64,000 bases of DNA from Fusarium oxysporum f. sp. lycopersici 4287 (Eukaryota > Ascomycota > Sordariomycetes > Hypocreales > Nectriaceae): positions 948,787-1,012,786 of the forward strand of contig NC_030986.1 in NCBI RefSeq assembly GCF_000149955.1. The letters are read 5' to 3'. The translations under genes were made by a program, and so were the position numbers. Under the pieces are notes generated by a model. The model was given only the letters and a program-made list of their open reading frames with translations, made no database searches and was not told the origin of the DNA. This document shows, piece by piece, positions 10,125 to 22,037 of this stretch. Each line of letters starts with the position of its first letter. Within the stretch, counting starts at the first letter, position 1.

Positions 10125-11520
10125 ATGGCTCTGCGACTCCCCCTCCGAGCTCGATTGGCATCCTGCGCTACCGTTGCCCGTCCTCGGATCGTCCGCCGAG
10201 GTTTCGCTTCGCTACCAAATGCCGACGTCGCGTCCGATTCCAAGAGCGCTGCCATTGTGAACGAGCATGCGCCTTATATGGTCGCCACATATGCTCGTCC
10301 TCCGCCTGTGTTTGTCAGGGGAAAGGGTTCGTGGTTGTGGGATGCTGAGGATCGAAAGTTCTTGGACTTTACAGCTGGTATTGCTGTGAATGGCCTCGGC
10401 CATTGCGATCCTGAGTTTACTCGAATCCTGAAGGACCAGGTAAGAAAAATAATAGTTTAGATGGTGGAACTAAGTTGCTAACGGTCAATTGCAGGCCCAA
10501 ACTCTCGTTCACGCTTCCAACCTCTACTACAACCCATGGACGGGCGCCCTCTCCAAACTTCTCGTCGAAAAAACCCTCGAGTCAGGTGCCATGCACAATG
10601 CCGCATCAGTCTTCGTCTGCAACTCCGGTTCCGAAGCCAACGAAGCCGCTATCAAGTTCGCCCGCAAAGCCGGAAAGGTCGTCGATCCCTCAGGCGAGAA
10701 AGTCGAGATCGTCTCGTTCAACAATGGTTTCCACGGCCGAACCATGGGCAGCTTGTCCGCGACACCGAACCCCAAGTACCAGAAGCCCTTTTCGCCCATG
10801 GTCCCTGGCTTCAAGACGGGAAATTACAACGATGTTGCTGGTATCAATGATTTGGTCACTGAGAAGACATGTGGTGTTATTGTTGAGCCTATTCAGGGTG
10901 AGGGTGGTGTTACTCCTGCGACTGAGGAGTTCCTTGTTGCGCTTGCGAAGCGATGTCGTGAGGTCGGTGCTGTTCTTATCTATGATGAGATTCAGTCTGG
11001 TCTCGGCCGAACAGGAAGTCTCTGGGCTCACGGTAACTTGCCTAAGGAGGCTCACCCTGATATCCTCACAACAGCCAAGGCTCTCGGAAACGGATTCCCT
11101 ATTGGCGCTGTGCTTGTGACGCAGGATGTCTCTGATAAGATGAAGGTCGGTGACCACGGTACTACTTTTGGCGGAAACCCTCTAGCCTGCCGTCTGGCGC
11201 ACTACATCGTTGGTCGTCTCTCCGACAAGCAACTCCAAGCCGACGTTCGCGCCAAGTCCGATATCTTCAAGAAGCGCTTTGCCAAGCTCCAGAGCCAATA
11301 TCCCGATCTTGTCACCGAGGTCCGTGGACGAGGTCTGATCCTGGGTCTGCAGTTGTCTGAGGATCCTACGGCCATTATCAAGGCTGCCCGTGAGCGGGGA
11401 CTGCTCATCATTAGTGCGGGCGTCAACACATTGCGATTTGTGCCGAGCTTGACTGTTACAGATGAGGAGATTAACCAGGGATTGGATATTGTGGAGGCTG
11501 CTATTGCTGCTACTCGATAA
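10125..11520 (+). CDS. arg8: Acetylornithine aminotransferase, mitochondrial
   Basis: Two exons, 10125-10439 and 10495-11520, giving 446 aa. The enzyme converts N-acetylglutamate semialdehyde and glutamate to N-acetylornithine in mitochondrial arginine synthesis and needs PLP. The first about 30 residues are Arg-rich and amphipathic (MALRLPLRARL..RIVRRGFAS), as in a matrix-targeting peptide. Class III aminotransferase landmarks are present: FVCNSGSEANEAAIK for phosphate binding, FHGRTMGSLSAT, the PLP aspartate in IYDEIQSG (about D269) and the Schiff-base lysine in TTAKALGNGFP (about K300). GDHGTTFGGNPLAC follows. It converges with glutamate decarboxylase. The promoter carries TGASTC motifs that suggest amino-acid starvation control. 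Ornithine aminotransferase is a paralogous alternative, but the organellar presequence and the ARG8-like motifs favour this call. Confidence 0.96.
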
Positions 11521-11875
11521 AGATAGACTTTGGTGTCTACGATTACTGATTAAAAGTGTTTGATGTTAATACGAGAGCGAGACTAGACAAAAGGCTAGAT
11601 ACCATATACTGATTTACGTTTTGCAATTGCCGTAATTATGATGATGAGATGAATGTCACTTATAAATGGAAATAGAAGGGTTAAGTGAGTCATTGAGCTT
11701 AGTTTGAGATGGAATATAAACGTGTTGCGATTGGAAATCACAAAGTAATGGGGAAACACATGTCAAAATGTAGATTCAAATCAATTGATGGCCTGTGTCC
11801 GCATATGTAAAAACGCACATCATGACACGCTCAACGCCAAACATCCCCAATATCCTATATCCCGTCTATGTAAAT
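11521..11875. other. Short convergent intergenic region
   Basis: 355 bp between the stop codons of arg8 and the glutamate decarboxylase gene. AT-rich 3' flank, nothing else seen. Confidence 0.6.
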
Positions 11876-13895
11876 CTAGCAAATAGCATGTGTCTTGCCA
11901 GTCTTGCCCTGGAGAGAATGTGACTCGTCCTGAGATGTGTTAGTTAATGAACAATTGTCATAGAGCATAAATGACTTACCTTGTAAACAGGGTGGGAATG
12001 CTTTCCACGACCCATGGCAGAAATGTGATTCCTGATGTATTCCTCACGCTTCTTGATGGACTCCTGATCTGTTTCCTTGAGAAGACCGTGGCACAGCTTG
12101 ACATCGCAGATGAGCTGGTCACATCGACTCTTTGTGAAGTCCTCTCGGACAACAACACGCAACATCTTGACACCAGAGTTGGGAGCCATGGTGTAAGCGG
12201 GGACGACCCAACCTCGAGAACGGAGGTGGTGAGCGAGAGCAAACTCATCGTAGTGGCGATCAGGATCACCGCCCTCTTCAACAGTCTTGAAGCGGAAGGC
12301 AACGAGGGGGAGACCAGCTCCAGATCGTTCTGACATGATGACGAAACCCAAGTTCTCAAGGGTTTCTGTGAGGTAATCGGCAGTACGGGTGAGATTGCTC
12401 ATGATAGCACGGTAACCATGCTTGCCGAGACGGATGAGCTGGTAGTACTGACCAATGACCTGTGATGCACCCTTGGAGAAGTTAAGAGTGAAAGAGGATT
12501 GATCGGCTCCGAGGTAGTTGATGTTGAAGACGAGCTCTTGAGGGAGATACTCGGGAGATCGCCAGATGACCCAACCAACACCAGGATACACAAGACCGTA
12601 CTTGTGACCTGAAACATTGATAGAGACGACCTTTTCACATCGGAAATCCCATTCTAGGTCAGGGACCACGAAGGGCGCGACGAAACCGCCACTGGCAGCA
12701 TCGACGTGGATGGGCACATCGAGATTCCGCTCGACGAGGAGATCGTTGATGGCCTTGATATCCTCATACTCGCCAGTGTAAGTAGTTCCGAGAATAGCGC
12801 ACATGCCAATGGTGTTCTCGTCGCACAGATCAACAGCCTCATCAGGATCCATGACGAATCGATCAGGAGTGCAGTAGACGAGCTTCTCGTCAATCTCGAA
12901 ATATCGAGTAGCCTTTTCCCAACAGACCTGCACAGCAGAGGACATGACGATGTTGGGGTGCTCCGTGCTCTTGCCCTCAGCCTGTCTGCGGTTCTTCCAG
13001 CGCTTCTTCATGGCCAAGACAGCAAGCATGATGGCTTCTGATGAACCAACAGTAGATGTACCGACTGATTCTCCAGGAGGCGCGTGGAAGAGATCACCGA
13101 TCATGTTGACACAGCGGTTCTGAATATCGGCGGATTGAGGGTACTCCTCGTAATCGATGAAGTTCTTGGAGAAGGACTCCGCCATGAGTTTTTCGGCCTC
13201 ATCTTCCTGTTGTGGGTGTTAGTGAAGCTATTCAGAAATATGATGGCGGGGTAATTTAGTGCTTGTGCTGGTGTTGCACAGAGCTAGCTGTCATCCCCAG
13301 AGCCAAGAAATGGTTCGTCTCCGCTGTGGGCGGGCTTGGCAAACGACGGATATGGATTGATTACGTACCATGTAAGTAGTGACAAAGGATGCCAAGCTAG
13401 TGAAATAGCTGTTAGCAGCTGTTTTTGGCTCTTGAAAGTGGAGAGGGGACAAGACAAGAGAACTTACTTGAGCATGGGGTTGTTGTCGAGACTCAGATCA
13501 TCCTTGATCATGCGATAGGCAATGTCGCGGGGCATCTCGTTCTCTGGCATATGATGCCTGGGGAGGTCCATGCCCGCAAAGCGAGAGCCGTAAACGCTGG
13601 TGGTGAACTCATCCTGGTAGCTCGCAAGCTGCATCTGAGGCTTTCTCGAGGTGCGAGAGCTCGTGGAGCGAACAGACGCAGCGTCAGAGTCGTCTCTGGC
13701 ACGGACAACGGAGAGATGAGACATGTTGTCGATGAACGAAGAAGTAACAGCTCCGTTGGCAGAAGAAGGAAGATGTTGGCCGTTGGAGGGGAAATAACCG
13801 TTTGTACTTGTCTTTACAGGTCTTCCTTGGTCGTCTGTCTCGATGATGGGAACAGGTGAGGCAGCCTCACTTTCTGAATGTTGTACGAGACTCAT
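11876..13895 (-). CDS. GAD1: Glutamate decarboxylase
   Basis: Four exons: 13895-13468, 13396-13369 (only 28 bp), 13206-11980 and 11929-11876. They give 578 aa. The enzyme is PLP-dependent and turns glutamate into GABA, feeding the GABA shunt and stress tolerance. The first about 85 residues are a Ser-rich, non-conserved extension. The group II decarboxylase fold follows, with [18 protein letters not shown], the PLP aspartate in HVDAASGG (about D321) and the catalytic lysine in [12 protein letters not shown] (about K354). The last exon adds 17 residues ending in GKTHAIC, a tail like that of fungal GADs; without this exon the frame would run into intron sequence. The start was placed at MSLVQHSES because upstream codons look like leader sequence. 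Intron 2 is comparatively long at 162 bp. Confidence 0.96.
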
Positions 13896-16800
13896 GATGA
13901 AAGAGTTGGAGGAGGAGGGGTAGCTCTTGATATAGTAGATATCACACAAGATTTAATGTAATAGGCCAAAAAGGGAAAAACGCAAGCAGCCGGTTTTTCT
14001 TGCTGTTGTGTCTGAGCTGGTTTGGGTTGCGTGGCGCGCGTTTGGATATGGTCGTTTTAGTTGGTTAGAGCTACAACCACGATGACGGCAAGCCGCAGCC
14101 GTGAAGGTTCAGTGGAGTGGCAGAACGGGAAGCTCGGCAACAATTTTGGTGTTTGAGAGCTGAAGCTGTTCCTTAGTGTGGAAAAAAAAAAGGACGTGTA
14201 ATACAAGAGGAGTTGTTATGATGGAGATGAGGGGAGGGGAGACAGATAGATACCCCAGAGGATATAAGAGATGGTTATGTATGAGTGATGCAATAGAAAG
14301 GATACGAGTGGAATCAAGAGAAAACAAAAGAACTCTCAACGAGGCAGAGCCACCGACTTTTTAAACAATTCTCATGAGGACGTGAATAAAATAAATGCCT
14401 CCAAATTTACAAGCATGGAAATCCGGCACCTCAAACGGGAGCCCGCGCATAATGCTATCCGTAAACCAAGGTCAAAGGCCCAACGTGTCTGGTTCTGGTA
14501 CCTGAGGCTTCTGTAACTTTACAAGCACTGCCCTGTTGATGATCCCGATCCCAGCATCGTACGTATTATCCTCTGTACCAGCGCAGCCAGAGACACGCGA
14601 GAAAGATACCTGACAACTACATGATCTATACCCAGATCACAGACCCCGTTTTCATCCGCTTTTCTCCTTTTTTTGAGAACGCTATTATTGGGCTTTTGTC
14701 GGTGCGAAGGGGCCTGATGATGACGATTGCTCACCTTTGCGCTTAATCCCCCTGTTCTTTTCGGTGATACTGGGGAGTCTCATTTTTGACTTACACCGAC
14801 ACCTACCGTTCTGCCTCTAGCATTGGCTGTATATCCCTCATAGATTTCTCTAAATTACTGGGTTTTTGAAAGTCAAGTTCTTTTGTTTACGGGCGGCCTC
14901 ACGTAGACCGAAATAAGTAACCCAGTGATGATTTTCTGTCTCAGTCGTAACGCAAACAAGTCAAGGTCAGCTCAGCTTGCGGGCCCCCTTTGTTACCCCA
15001 TTGGGTAACTCGGTCAGGTTGATTCGGTGACGTGAAGCCGAGAGAAGCAACACGCGGTTTTCGGGTTCTGGTCTCCGGGCAAGGGTTGGGGAAAAAAGCA
15101 TCTGATGATGTTCCCTTTTTTCAAAACGCAGACGGTCAGTCTCCGTGGGAAAGGGGTTGCGGTGTTTTTTCTTTTCTCTCTGAATCAGATCGGACAGATA
15201 TCCCAGTCTTTGGGGTGCAGGTTCTGGGGGACTTGTTCCTATTTGTTGGGCCTTTTCTGGGACGATGTAGGTGAGTTAACGTAGCATGGTATTTCCCCAG
15301 GTAAAGTCGGTGTGCCCTGTTTACGATGTGCTCTATTGCTGTTCTCATCTCGATATGGATGTTGGATAATATTGCGGGCGTTGAACCCCCAAACTCACTC
15401 CATTGTCTCTTGATCTTGATTATGGGCGCATCTATCTTGCGTCTCATGTTGTTTGCCCCCATATTTTGGCCACAAGAACTCGATTCCATTCATTCAGTGA
15501 AGATTATCGAAATTTATAGAGGACAGGGCTCTGGAATGACTTGCAGCATTAGTTGTAAGCCCCTGCCTGGGCATCAATATTGTTCTCAGTGATAGAAAGG
15601 CACAATTTTACCGGGTAAATTCGAGAACTCAGGTTATTACCAACATCCTTTCTATCCTTCTACCTTCCCTTTTCCATCATCACCGTGACCCTTATGGTCC
15701 AAGTCTCTCTATTGACTATTTCCTTGATATTTACAGGGCTGAATAGAATGGGAAATGTCGCGACGGCAGCCCGGCCAACAAGCGCGGTCCAATCACGGAG
15801 GTTACCGGCCGGTGAGACGGGCCTCCAGACCCACATCCACGGCCGAGTTCCGTATGAAATGCTTCACTCTTTTTACACAGAGGCTGAGACTTGAGGTCGG
15901 AACGGACGCTATAGGTACTTGATTAGCGAGTACTCTAGGCTATTATGCCGAGCGATCAGCCAAGGAGGCTGGACTCGCTCACCTCTGCTCACCTTGTCTT
16001 GCTACAGCATTATCCACTATGTATCGTTTCATATGAGGCCATCTAGACCCGTAGAAAACCACACGTCTACTGGTAAGCATTACGAGTTCTGAATGATCGA
16101 CAAAACTCTCCTCAAAACACACGTATCACTTGTGCCTTTCTATCCGTGAAGAATAATCCCCAAACGGGGGCCATGGACGATTTCTCCGTGAGCTGCTTTA
16201 TCATCCCAAGTAACCTGACCTCTGTCATCCAAGTGGCGTGTCTTTTTTATTCCTCACAGCCCAACATCCCCGGATTGAAAGCTGAATCCTTGCTCTTATT
16301 CCAATCGGCCCAACTCCCGCCCAATTTCGTGGGGTCTATCATATGTTGCGTGTTGTGCTCACCGAGACAAGAGAGCTCTGACGCAGACACGGTCCGTCCG
16401 CCCCCTTTTGAGCCCTGTTTTTTTCTAGACGCAGACAATGCTTCGAATGGCTTCACTTTTGTCGGTGGGCATCGCAGGCTGAGGCTTTAATGCTGGTGGT
16501 TTCTTGCTACGTATGCCATTTTGTAGGCAAAACAGGCTGTATTGGCAACTTTGTCAGCGATTACAGCACCTACATGCTGTTCAGCAGTAGTGAATAAGCA
16601 ATGACACTGCATATTCTTCACGCTTCAGTATAAACCACTACATCTTCAAAGCGATGCTTCCAGCCACAACGCCTCAGGGGGAACTTGCGTTAATCAGGCC
16701 CACAGCGCGACGGTCCGCCGGGATTCAATATCCGCGATCCAGGCTTGGCTGATCCGTTTTGTCCCGTCTTACTAGGTATTTTGAGAAGATGGTCAGTGAC

Positions 16801-17134
16801 TTTGGGCAGTCTTCTAGAAATTCGATGCATTGTAGCTTCGTTGACCAGGCAGTCCTTGTCTTGTTGATCCTCATCACACCTCACTCCAGGCCACAAGTTG
16901 TACAAAACATTCTAAGAAGGGTGTCCTATGTGTATCTACAAACAGTCATATCTTCGTAAGAATCAACTACAGAAAACATATGCCCTCATCGTGTACTCCT
17001 ACTTACAAGCCAACGCAAAATGCAACCTCGCGACGCAACTCATCTCGCTTTATGCGACAAACCCACATCATCATGCAGTATCCATCTCAATGCAAGATCC
17101 CGTCCCTTCCGAGCTGAATGTACATACAGATACT
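13896..17134. other. 3.2 kb intergenic region
   Basis: Upstream flank of GAD1 and 3' flank of the lipase gene. It holds a short A10 run near 14182 and a small perfect hairpin, GTTACCC-4 nt-GGGTAAC, at 14992-15009. None of the short frames (for example 15136-15489 or 16146-16490) has a recognisable domain or matching splice pattern. No gene supported. Confidence 0.55.
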
Positions 17135-19404
17135 CTAGTCGTCATCGCCCATCCCCGTCAACCCGCTCGCGAGTCCCTGCATACGTCTCCCCAGCAGATC
17201 ATCAGAACTCTTGAGCTTAACAAGGCTCTTGTTTCTATTCTTGCTCTTGCTGAGACCCACACTCTTGCGTCTCTTGGCGTTCTTATCGCCGTTTGATAAA
17301 GAGGTTCCGTTGGTGTGCGCTCGTGGTGTCGTGTCGCCGCTTTCACTGCCGCCGTTGAGGTCGGGACTTTGCTGGGGTGTTGTTTGGTTGGAGCTGCGTC
17401 GCTGGTTCATCTTTGTCATGCTGATCTCGAGGGGTCGATCTTCTTCGCTGGATTCGGTGCGCATGTGATGACGACCGTCGCCGTTGATTCCGAAGCCGTT
17501 GGTTTGGGACCTGGCGGCTCGGGCTTGTCTGTCTTTGCGAACACGCATGACTTCTGCGTGGTCGAAGAGTTGGTCGAACCAATCGATGCATCTCTCAAAG
17601 TGTCTCCAAGCAGGAGGATACACAGTTGGGAACTGCATGAAACCATGAGATGTCCCGGGGATCAACATCACCTCAGCTGCGTCTCTGTCATTGAACTCGG
17701 CATTCTGGTGTCTTCCTGATTGTTCCTGAACAAATGCAGCCTCTTTAGCACGGCGAAGTCGTCCCGCAAAGATGACCGTATCATCGACCAGAGGATCTCG
17801 CTCTCCAGTCATAAAGTATGTCTTGGGAAAGTCAACCAGCAAGGCCTCGGGCGCCAACACAGGGCTGAGAAGATAGTCCTGGCTGAAATCAGGTCGGTTA
17901 TGAGCACCGATATATAAGATAATCATGGCTCTCATCATCTCGGGCGTAAGAACTCGATCGTTGAAGTAAGAGATCATCGATGAAGTGGCCAGTCGCGTCT
18001 TCATCGGTTCAGGGTGATGAGATGACTTCTTCTCATTGGTCTCAGCTGCGTCTTTCGGGAGACTCAACGATCGAGGACCAACATGAGAGAACTCAGGGTG
18101 TGGGCTTCTAGGTCCTTGAGATGCCGCAATCAAGGCCTCTTTCGTCGTCAGAGCGCTCAACTTGGTGTGCGGTGGTGGTGAACCATCTTCTTCGTCATCA
18201 GAGTGATGAGGAGTTCCCACGAGCTCATTATACTGCATGCTCTTGCGGCGCATGATTCTTCTATTCGTTTTCCTCATCTTTCGATCTTTGATCAGAGACA
18301 TCTGCTCATCTGTCATCCAGTTGCCGATGTTCATATCCAAAGCTGGATAGAAGCAGACAAGTCCGTCAGGGGCTGGCAGTTCTGTTTGACCTGGTCTGCG
18401 GAACGCTGGATGTCTCGTCTCCATGATCATCAACGTTGAAGCAACCGCCAGGTTTCCTCCAGCGCTGTCTCCTGTGACGATGATTCGAGGGACTTCTGTG
18501 CCTGGTAGACCTATACATCGACCCTTGGTGTTTACAATAGTTCTGTAAACATCGAAGCACTCATTCAGTGCATATGGATACGGGAACTCAGGTGCCTTCT
18601 TATAGTCGAGACTGAGGATCGGCAAAGCTGACTTGGCAGCCCATGAGAACAGCTTGTCGTCGTTACAGCGAGGGTCCATGGCAACAAACCCACCACCGGG
18701 AATATCAAGAATCAGCCTATCGTGACGGTGAAGATCTGATAATGGCCCATCGTAATACAGCCAAGCAAGGATGGGTTCTTTGTAGTCGCTATCGGCGGGC
18801 CGTGGAATTCGGATCTGTCTCGGAGGCCATCGCATGAAACGAGGTCGCATGAGTCCTTGAAAGAAACTCAAATACGGTGAGGTGCCCTTATTCCAGGACA
18901 CTCGCAGATGTTCAACAGTAATCATACCCCGGACCTTTCGGACCTTTTCGTCTGCCTTTTCAGCAGCAACGAGGTAGAAGAGCGAGAAGACGATGCTCGC
19001 CATATCGCGCAACCATTTTGTCTTGATCTTCATGGCCGTCCAGAAGCCAGCGTCCAGCGCAGTCAAGACCCATGTAGCTCGGTAGTATGTGGCATCGTAC
19101 ATATTGGCCATGGGCTCTGGGCTCGCGAGTCCGACTAGGGTGCTGAAATTTCGGGCGGCGTACAGATAGATCATCGTTATCACGACGGTTTGCCATGCTG
19201 TCAGACGCTTGGAAAAGAGTCTCGAGAGCAACTGAGCGCCGGGAGGGCCATGTTTGTGGCCTCTGTAAGTGTGTTAGTACTCCGCGCGCATATTCGGAGG
19301 TGGAATGCCCACTTTACTAAATAGGCAGACCAAAAAGTCAAGACCGCGAGGACCTGAAGTCGTCGAGACTTGACTGAAGGCCGTCCTAAGACGTGGTCTA
19401 TCAT
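17135..19404 (-). CDS. Hormone-sensitive-lipase family alpha/beta hydrolase, membrane-anchored
   Basis: Two exons: 19404-19313 and 19262-17135, giving 739 aa. The 50-bp intron has a TACTAAC branch site. The donor GTGGGC was chosen because it restores the frame as ..SAYLVK|GHKHGPP... The N-terminus has two hydrophobic segments (about residues 15-30 and 50-65) that should anchor it to a membrane. The hydrolase core carries IPGGGF (about residue 219), the nucleophile in GDSAGGN (about S297), the acid in GERDPLVDD and the histidine in GTSHGFMQF. The core is interrupted by a charged, Ser-rich insert (SDDEEDGSPPP..). A disordered Ser/Lys-rich tail of about 130 residues follows. The family hydrolyses acyl esters or glycerides; the substrate is unknown. 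In the oxyanion motif the usual His of HGGG is Pro. Confidence 0.92.
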
Positions 19405-20926
19405 GCTGAGTAGACCGAGTCTGGGTATGTGTTTATTTGGTGATGCCGACGAAATATGCAAGATCAGCAAAGAAACAAAGGAAATCAATTAGAGCGCAGA
19501 CACATGGTGTCGTGTCGTGTCGTGTCGTAGGGTCTTTCGGATAAATTGATGGTCGTTCACATGAAAGAAAAAAAGGTCCTGTAACACGCACGACTCAATA
19601 TCCTCGGTGGTGGGACTAGGACAGGACAGGGTTACGAGAGCCTTATCGTGAGTTGGCCGTTATAAGTCGTTTTATTGTCGATAAGTGTAACGGCCTGTAG
19701 TATACTGCGTATTTGAGGTGTTTCACGTTCACAAGAATAACATCAATGAGAAGAGGAAAAGAGAGAGCAAAAGTAAAAATGCCATTGAATAGTTACATAA
19801 ACAACAGAGGCAAAGACCAATTCTCAAGCAAACAATGGATCATTCCAAGCTCAATTCGGTCCAAAAGCCGAAGTGAGATGACGACTCGTGACTCGTGACA
19901 TGTTTTGGTAGCGTAGCACTCACTGCCTTTGTATTTACATGTGAAAGTGTCATCTCCAAACTCCGGGGATAAACGCGGGGGACATTTAAATTCATCTGTG
20001 GGGGCGCATTGAGTATGACGTCGCTAACATGGGGAATATTACAACATGACATTCTAGAAGTCAATACAACATCTACAATTTACGTATTCTAAGACAAAAG
20101 AAACTATCGTCGATATGCCACGTCTTTTTTTTCTTGCTCACGAGGTCTCAAGCCTCTCCCGTCGCAAACCCCAATTATGCATGGCACATCAGCTGAAAGG
20201 AAAGGCTAATAATCGTCCGGAAACGAAATGGAATGCGAGCTTTGTTCATGCGGGACACATGATTCATGGCTTGTGGCGGCACGTGTCTGCTTCTCCAAAT
20301 GCAGCACCCCCTGGCTTGTCAATCACATGCAGCAACATGGCTGACTTGTCATTGACAAAGAAGGATTATTGTTGCTTTGCGAGTGGCCAGCGGCTTTATG
20401 GTTATAGGCGCTTGTGGACGGTTTATGGATGAAAGGACGAGGTTTGGCAAACATTCTCGAAGTTTGAGAAGAAAGTAGCCAAGCCTTATTGGAAATCTAT
20501 GTTTCAAAGTAGAGTCATTATATTCATCGCTCGTGTTCAGTACCCACCCAGTTGGACGTACACTGCGGTTTCAACTTATACTGAGGGTTCATTGCTAACT
20601 ATGGCCAACTTCGCGAAACCATTGCATGGCAACCAGTGGAAGGATTGACTTGGAAACACCGCCGCTGATTCCTTTGCCGCTTCTTGATAGCCCGCGTGTG
20701 TTTCCAGACAGCTGCCGTGCCCTGGAGCAGTGGTTCACATCCACTCTCCAAATCAGACACTCACCTCAATTGTCACACCAGTACCCCAAGACAAAGGGGC
20801 CTATTGGGGAATGTGTAGCAGTCTTGGTCATCGTACTGAGGTGCATGTGTGGGGTATCTAAAACTAAAAATAGAGTTGTGAGGACAGATCTTGTCCAAAA
20901 ATGCCGCAACTGGACAGGCAAAAGCT
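19405..20926. other. 1.5 kb upstream flank of the lipase gene
   Basis: Non-coding sequence between the lipase gene start and the tRNA-Ala gene. A short TGTCG pentanucleotide repeat lies near 19508. No gene seen. Confidence 0.55.
19508..19528 (+). repeat. TGTCG pentanucleotide microsatellite
   Basis: Four tandem TGTCG units, about 100 bp upstream of the lipase ATG. Slippage-prone, probably in the promoter or 5' UTR. Confidence 0.7.
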
Positions 20927-21012
20927 TGGAGACAGAGGGATTTGAACCCCCGGCCTTTCGCAAGCATTAGAAACAATGCAAAGCGAACGTGATACCCCTA
21001 CACCATATCCCC
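20927..21012 (-). tRNA. tRNA-Ala (anticodon UGC) with a 14-nt intron
   Basis: The minus strand folds into a full cloverleaf. The acceptor arms GGGGATA and TGTCTCC pair and include the G3:U70 wobble that is the identity mark of tRNA-Ala. The D arm is GTG..CAC with loop TAGGGGTAT. The anticodon stem is TTCGC/GCGAA with loop TTTGCAT, which contains TGC. The T arm is GGGGG-TTCAAAT-CCCTC and the discriminator base is A. A 14-nt intron (TTGTTTCTAATGCT) sits just after position 37, the usual site for nuclear tRNA introns. The mature length before CCA is 72 nt. Confidence 0.93.
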
Positions 21013-22037
21013 GTTTGTTGTTGAGCTTACTTGGGTTATTTTGGATAATATGGTAGTGCTGAAAGTTCATTTCCATCACTTATCCGGCTCTCCCACCCGA
21101 TGCCCCACTTCAACTTTCTGCTTGGGAAAAGCAATTCCTTTTACACTATATCTACAGAATTCCATCTGTTTTGCTAGAAAGGGCTTCTTTCTTGTCAAAT
21201 GGTTGTGGCAGCTGATATGACTTTACTCTTGGAGTTCCCACCCGACGACCTACGCAGAGAGGAACTTATCATAAGCTTGGACTAAATTTCGGAGTTCTTT
21301 AGGCCTAAGTACTGAATAGATTTGATAATTTAGTGATCATTTGGTGAAATCTTAGGATGCGTTATGCCTAAGACTCGTCGATGAATTCATGAAATCTTTG
21401 TAAAGCTCGACCAGTCCGCACGCCGCCAGTCAAGACCAGTTCCCATTGAAGTTTACTTTCTTTACAGAAGGACAAGATACCAACAGAGTCTACCAAATGT
21501 CATTCTTTAACTCCTTTGCTTTTCTGTATCTGTTTCGCCTTCTCCTCGGTTGCGCTGACTTAGAAATCATGCGCTAAGTTGCGTATGTAATATCGTATAA
21601 GCAGCTACATTTCAGGTTGGGCATGGAGGCTCAACCAGTGGCCGCCATGCGGTCAAGGAGAAGGAAAAGAAGAAGTAGGGGGCGTGACCAGGGGAACCCG
21701 TTTGCCTATGGTGTCTACTGACTCTTTACATTTACTTACTTGCACAGGATCGTATATACACCTCAGAGATACTGGCGCAAATGCTCAGCAACCAAGTTGT
21801 ACTCCATCTCTATGCTGCTAGCAGAAAACTTGCTGAAGTCTCGGGGTGCACTTCTAGTACTTTCAGGGTGATTGTATTTCAGCTTTCTTCAGAGACATGA
21901 TCAATTTTACTCATATTCAAGCTACTTTGAAAGATACAGGAGAAAGTTAAACCTATCCATACCCGAAGCTCTGCTCCAGCTATTTTTCCATTATGTCATT
22001 CCGCTCATCTCTTGATTTGGCCCAGTCAGCGCGTCAC
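21013..22037. other. Intergenic region between the tRNA and the cutinase-like gene
   Basis: Non-coding; 5' flank of the tRNA and 3' flank of the cutinase-like gene. No open frame with protein character. Confidence 0.55.

Noticed and set aside
6052..13895. Secondary-metabolite cluster around the P450
   Set aside because: No polyketide synthase, NRPS, terpene synthase or cluster transporter is nearby; the neighbours are primary-metabolism genes.
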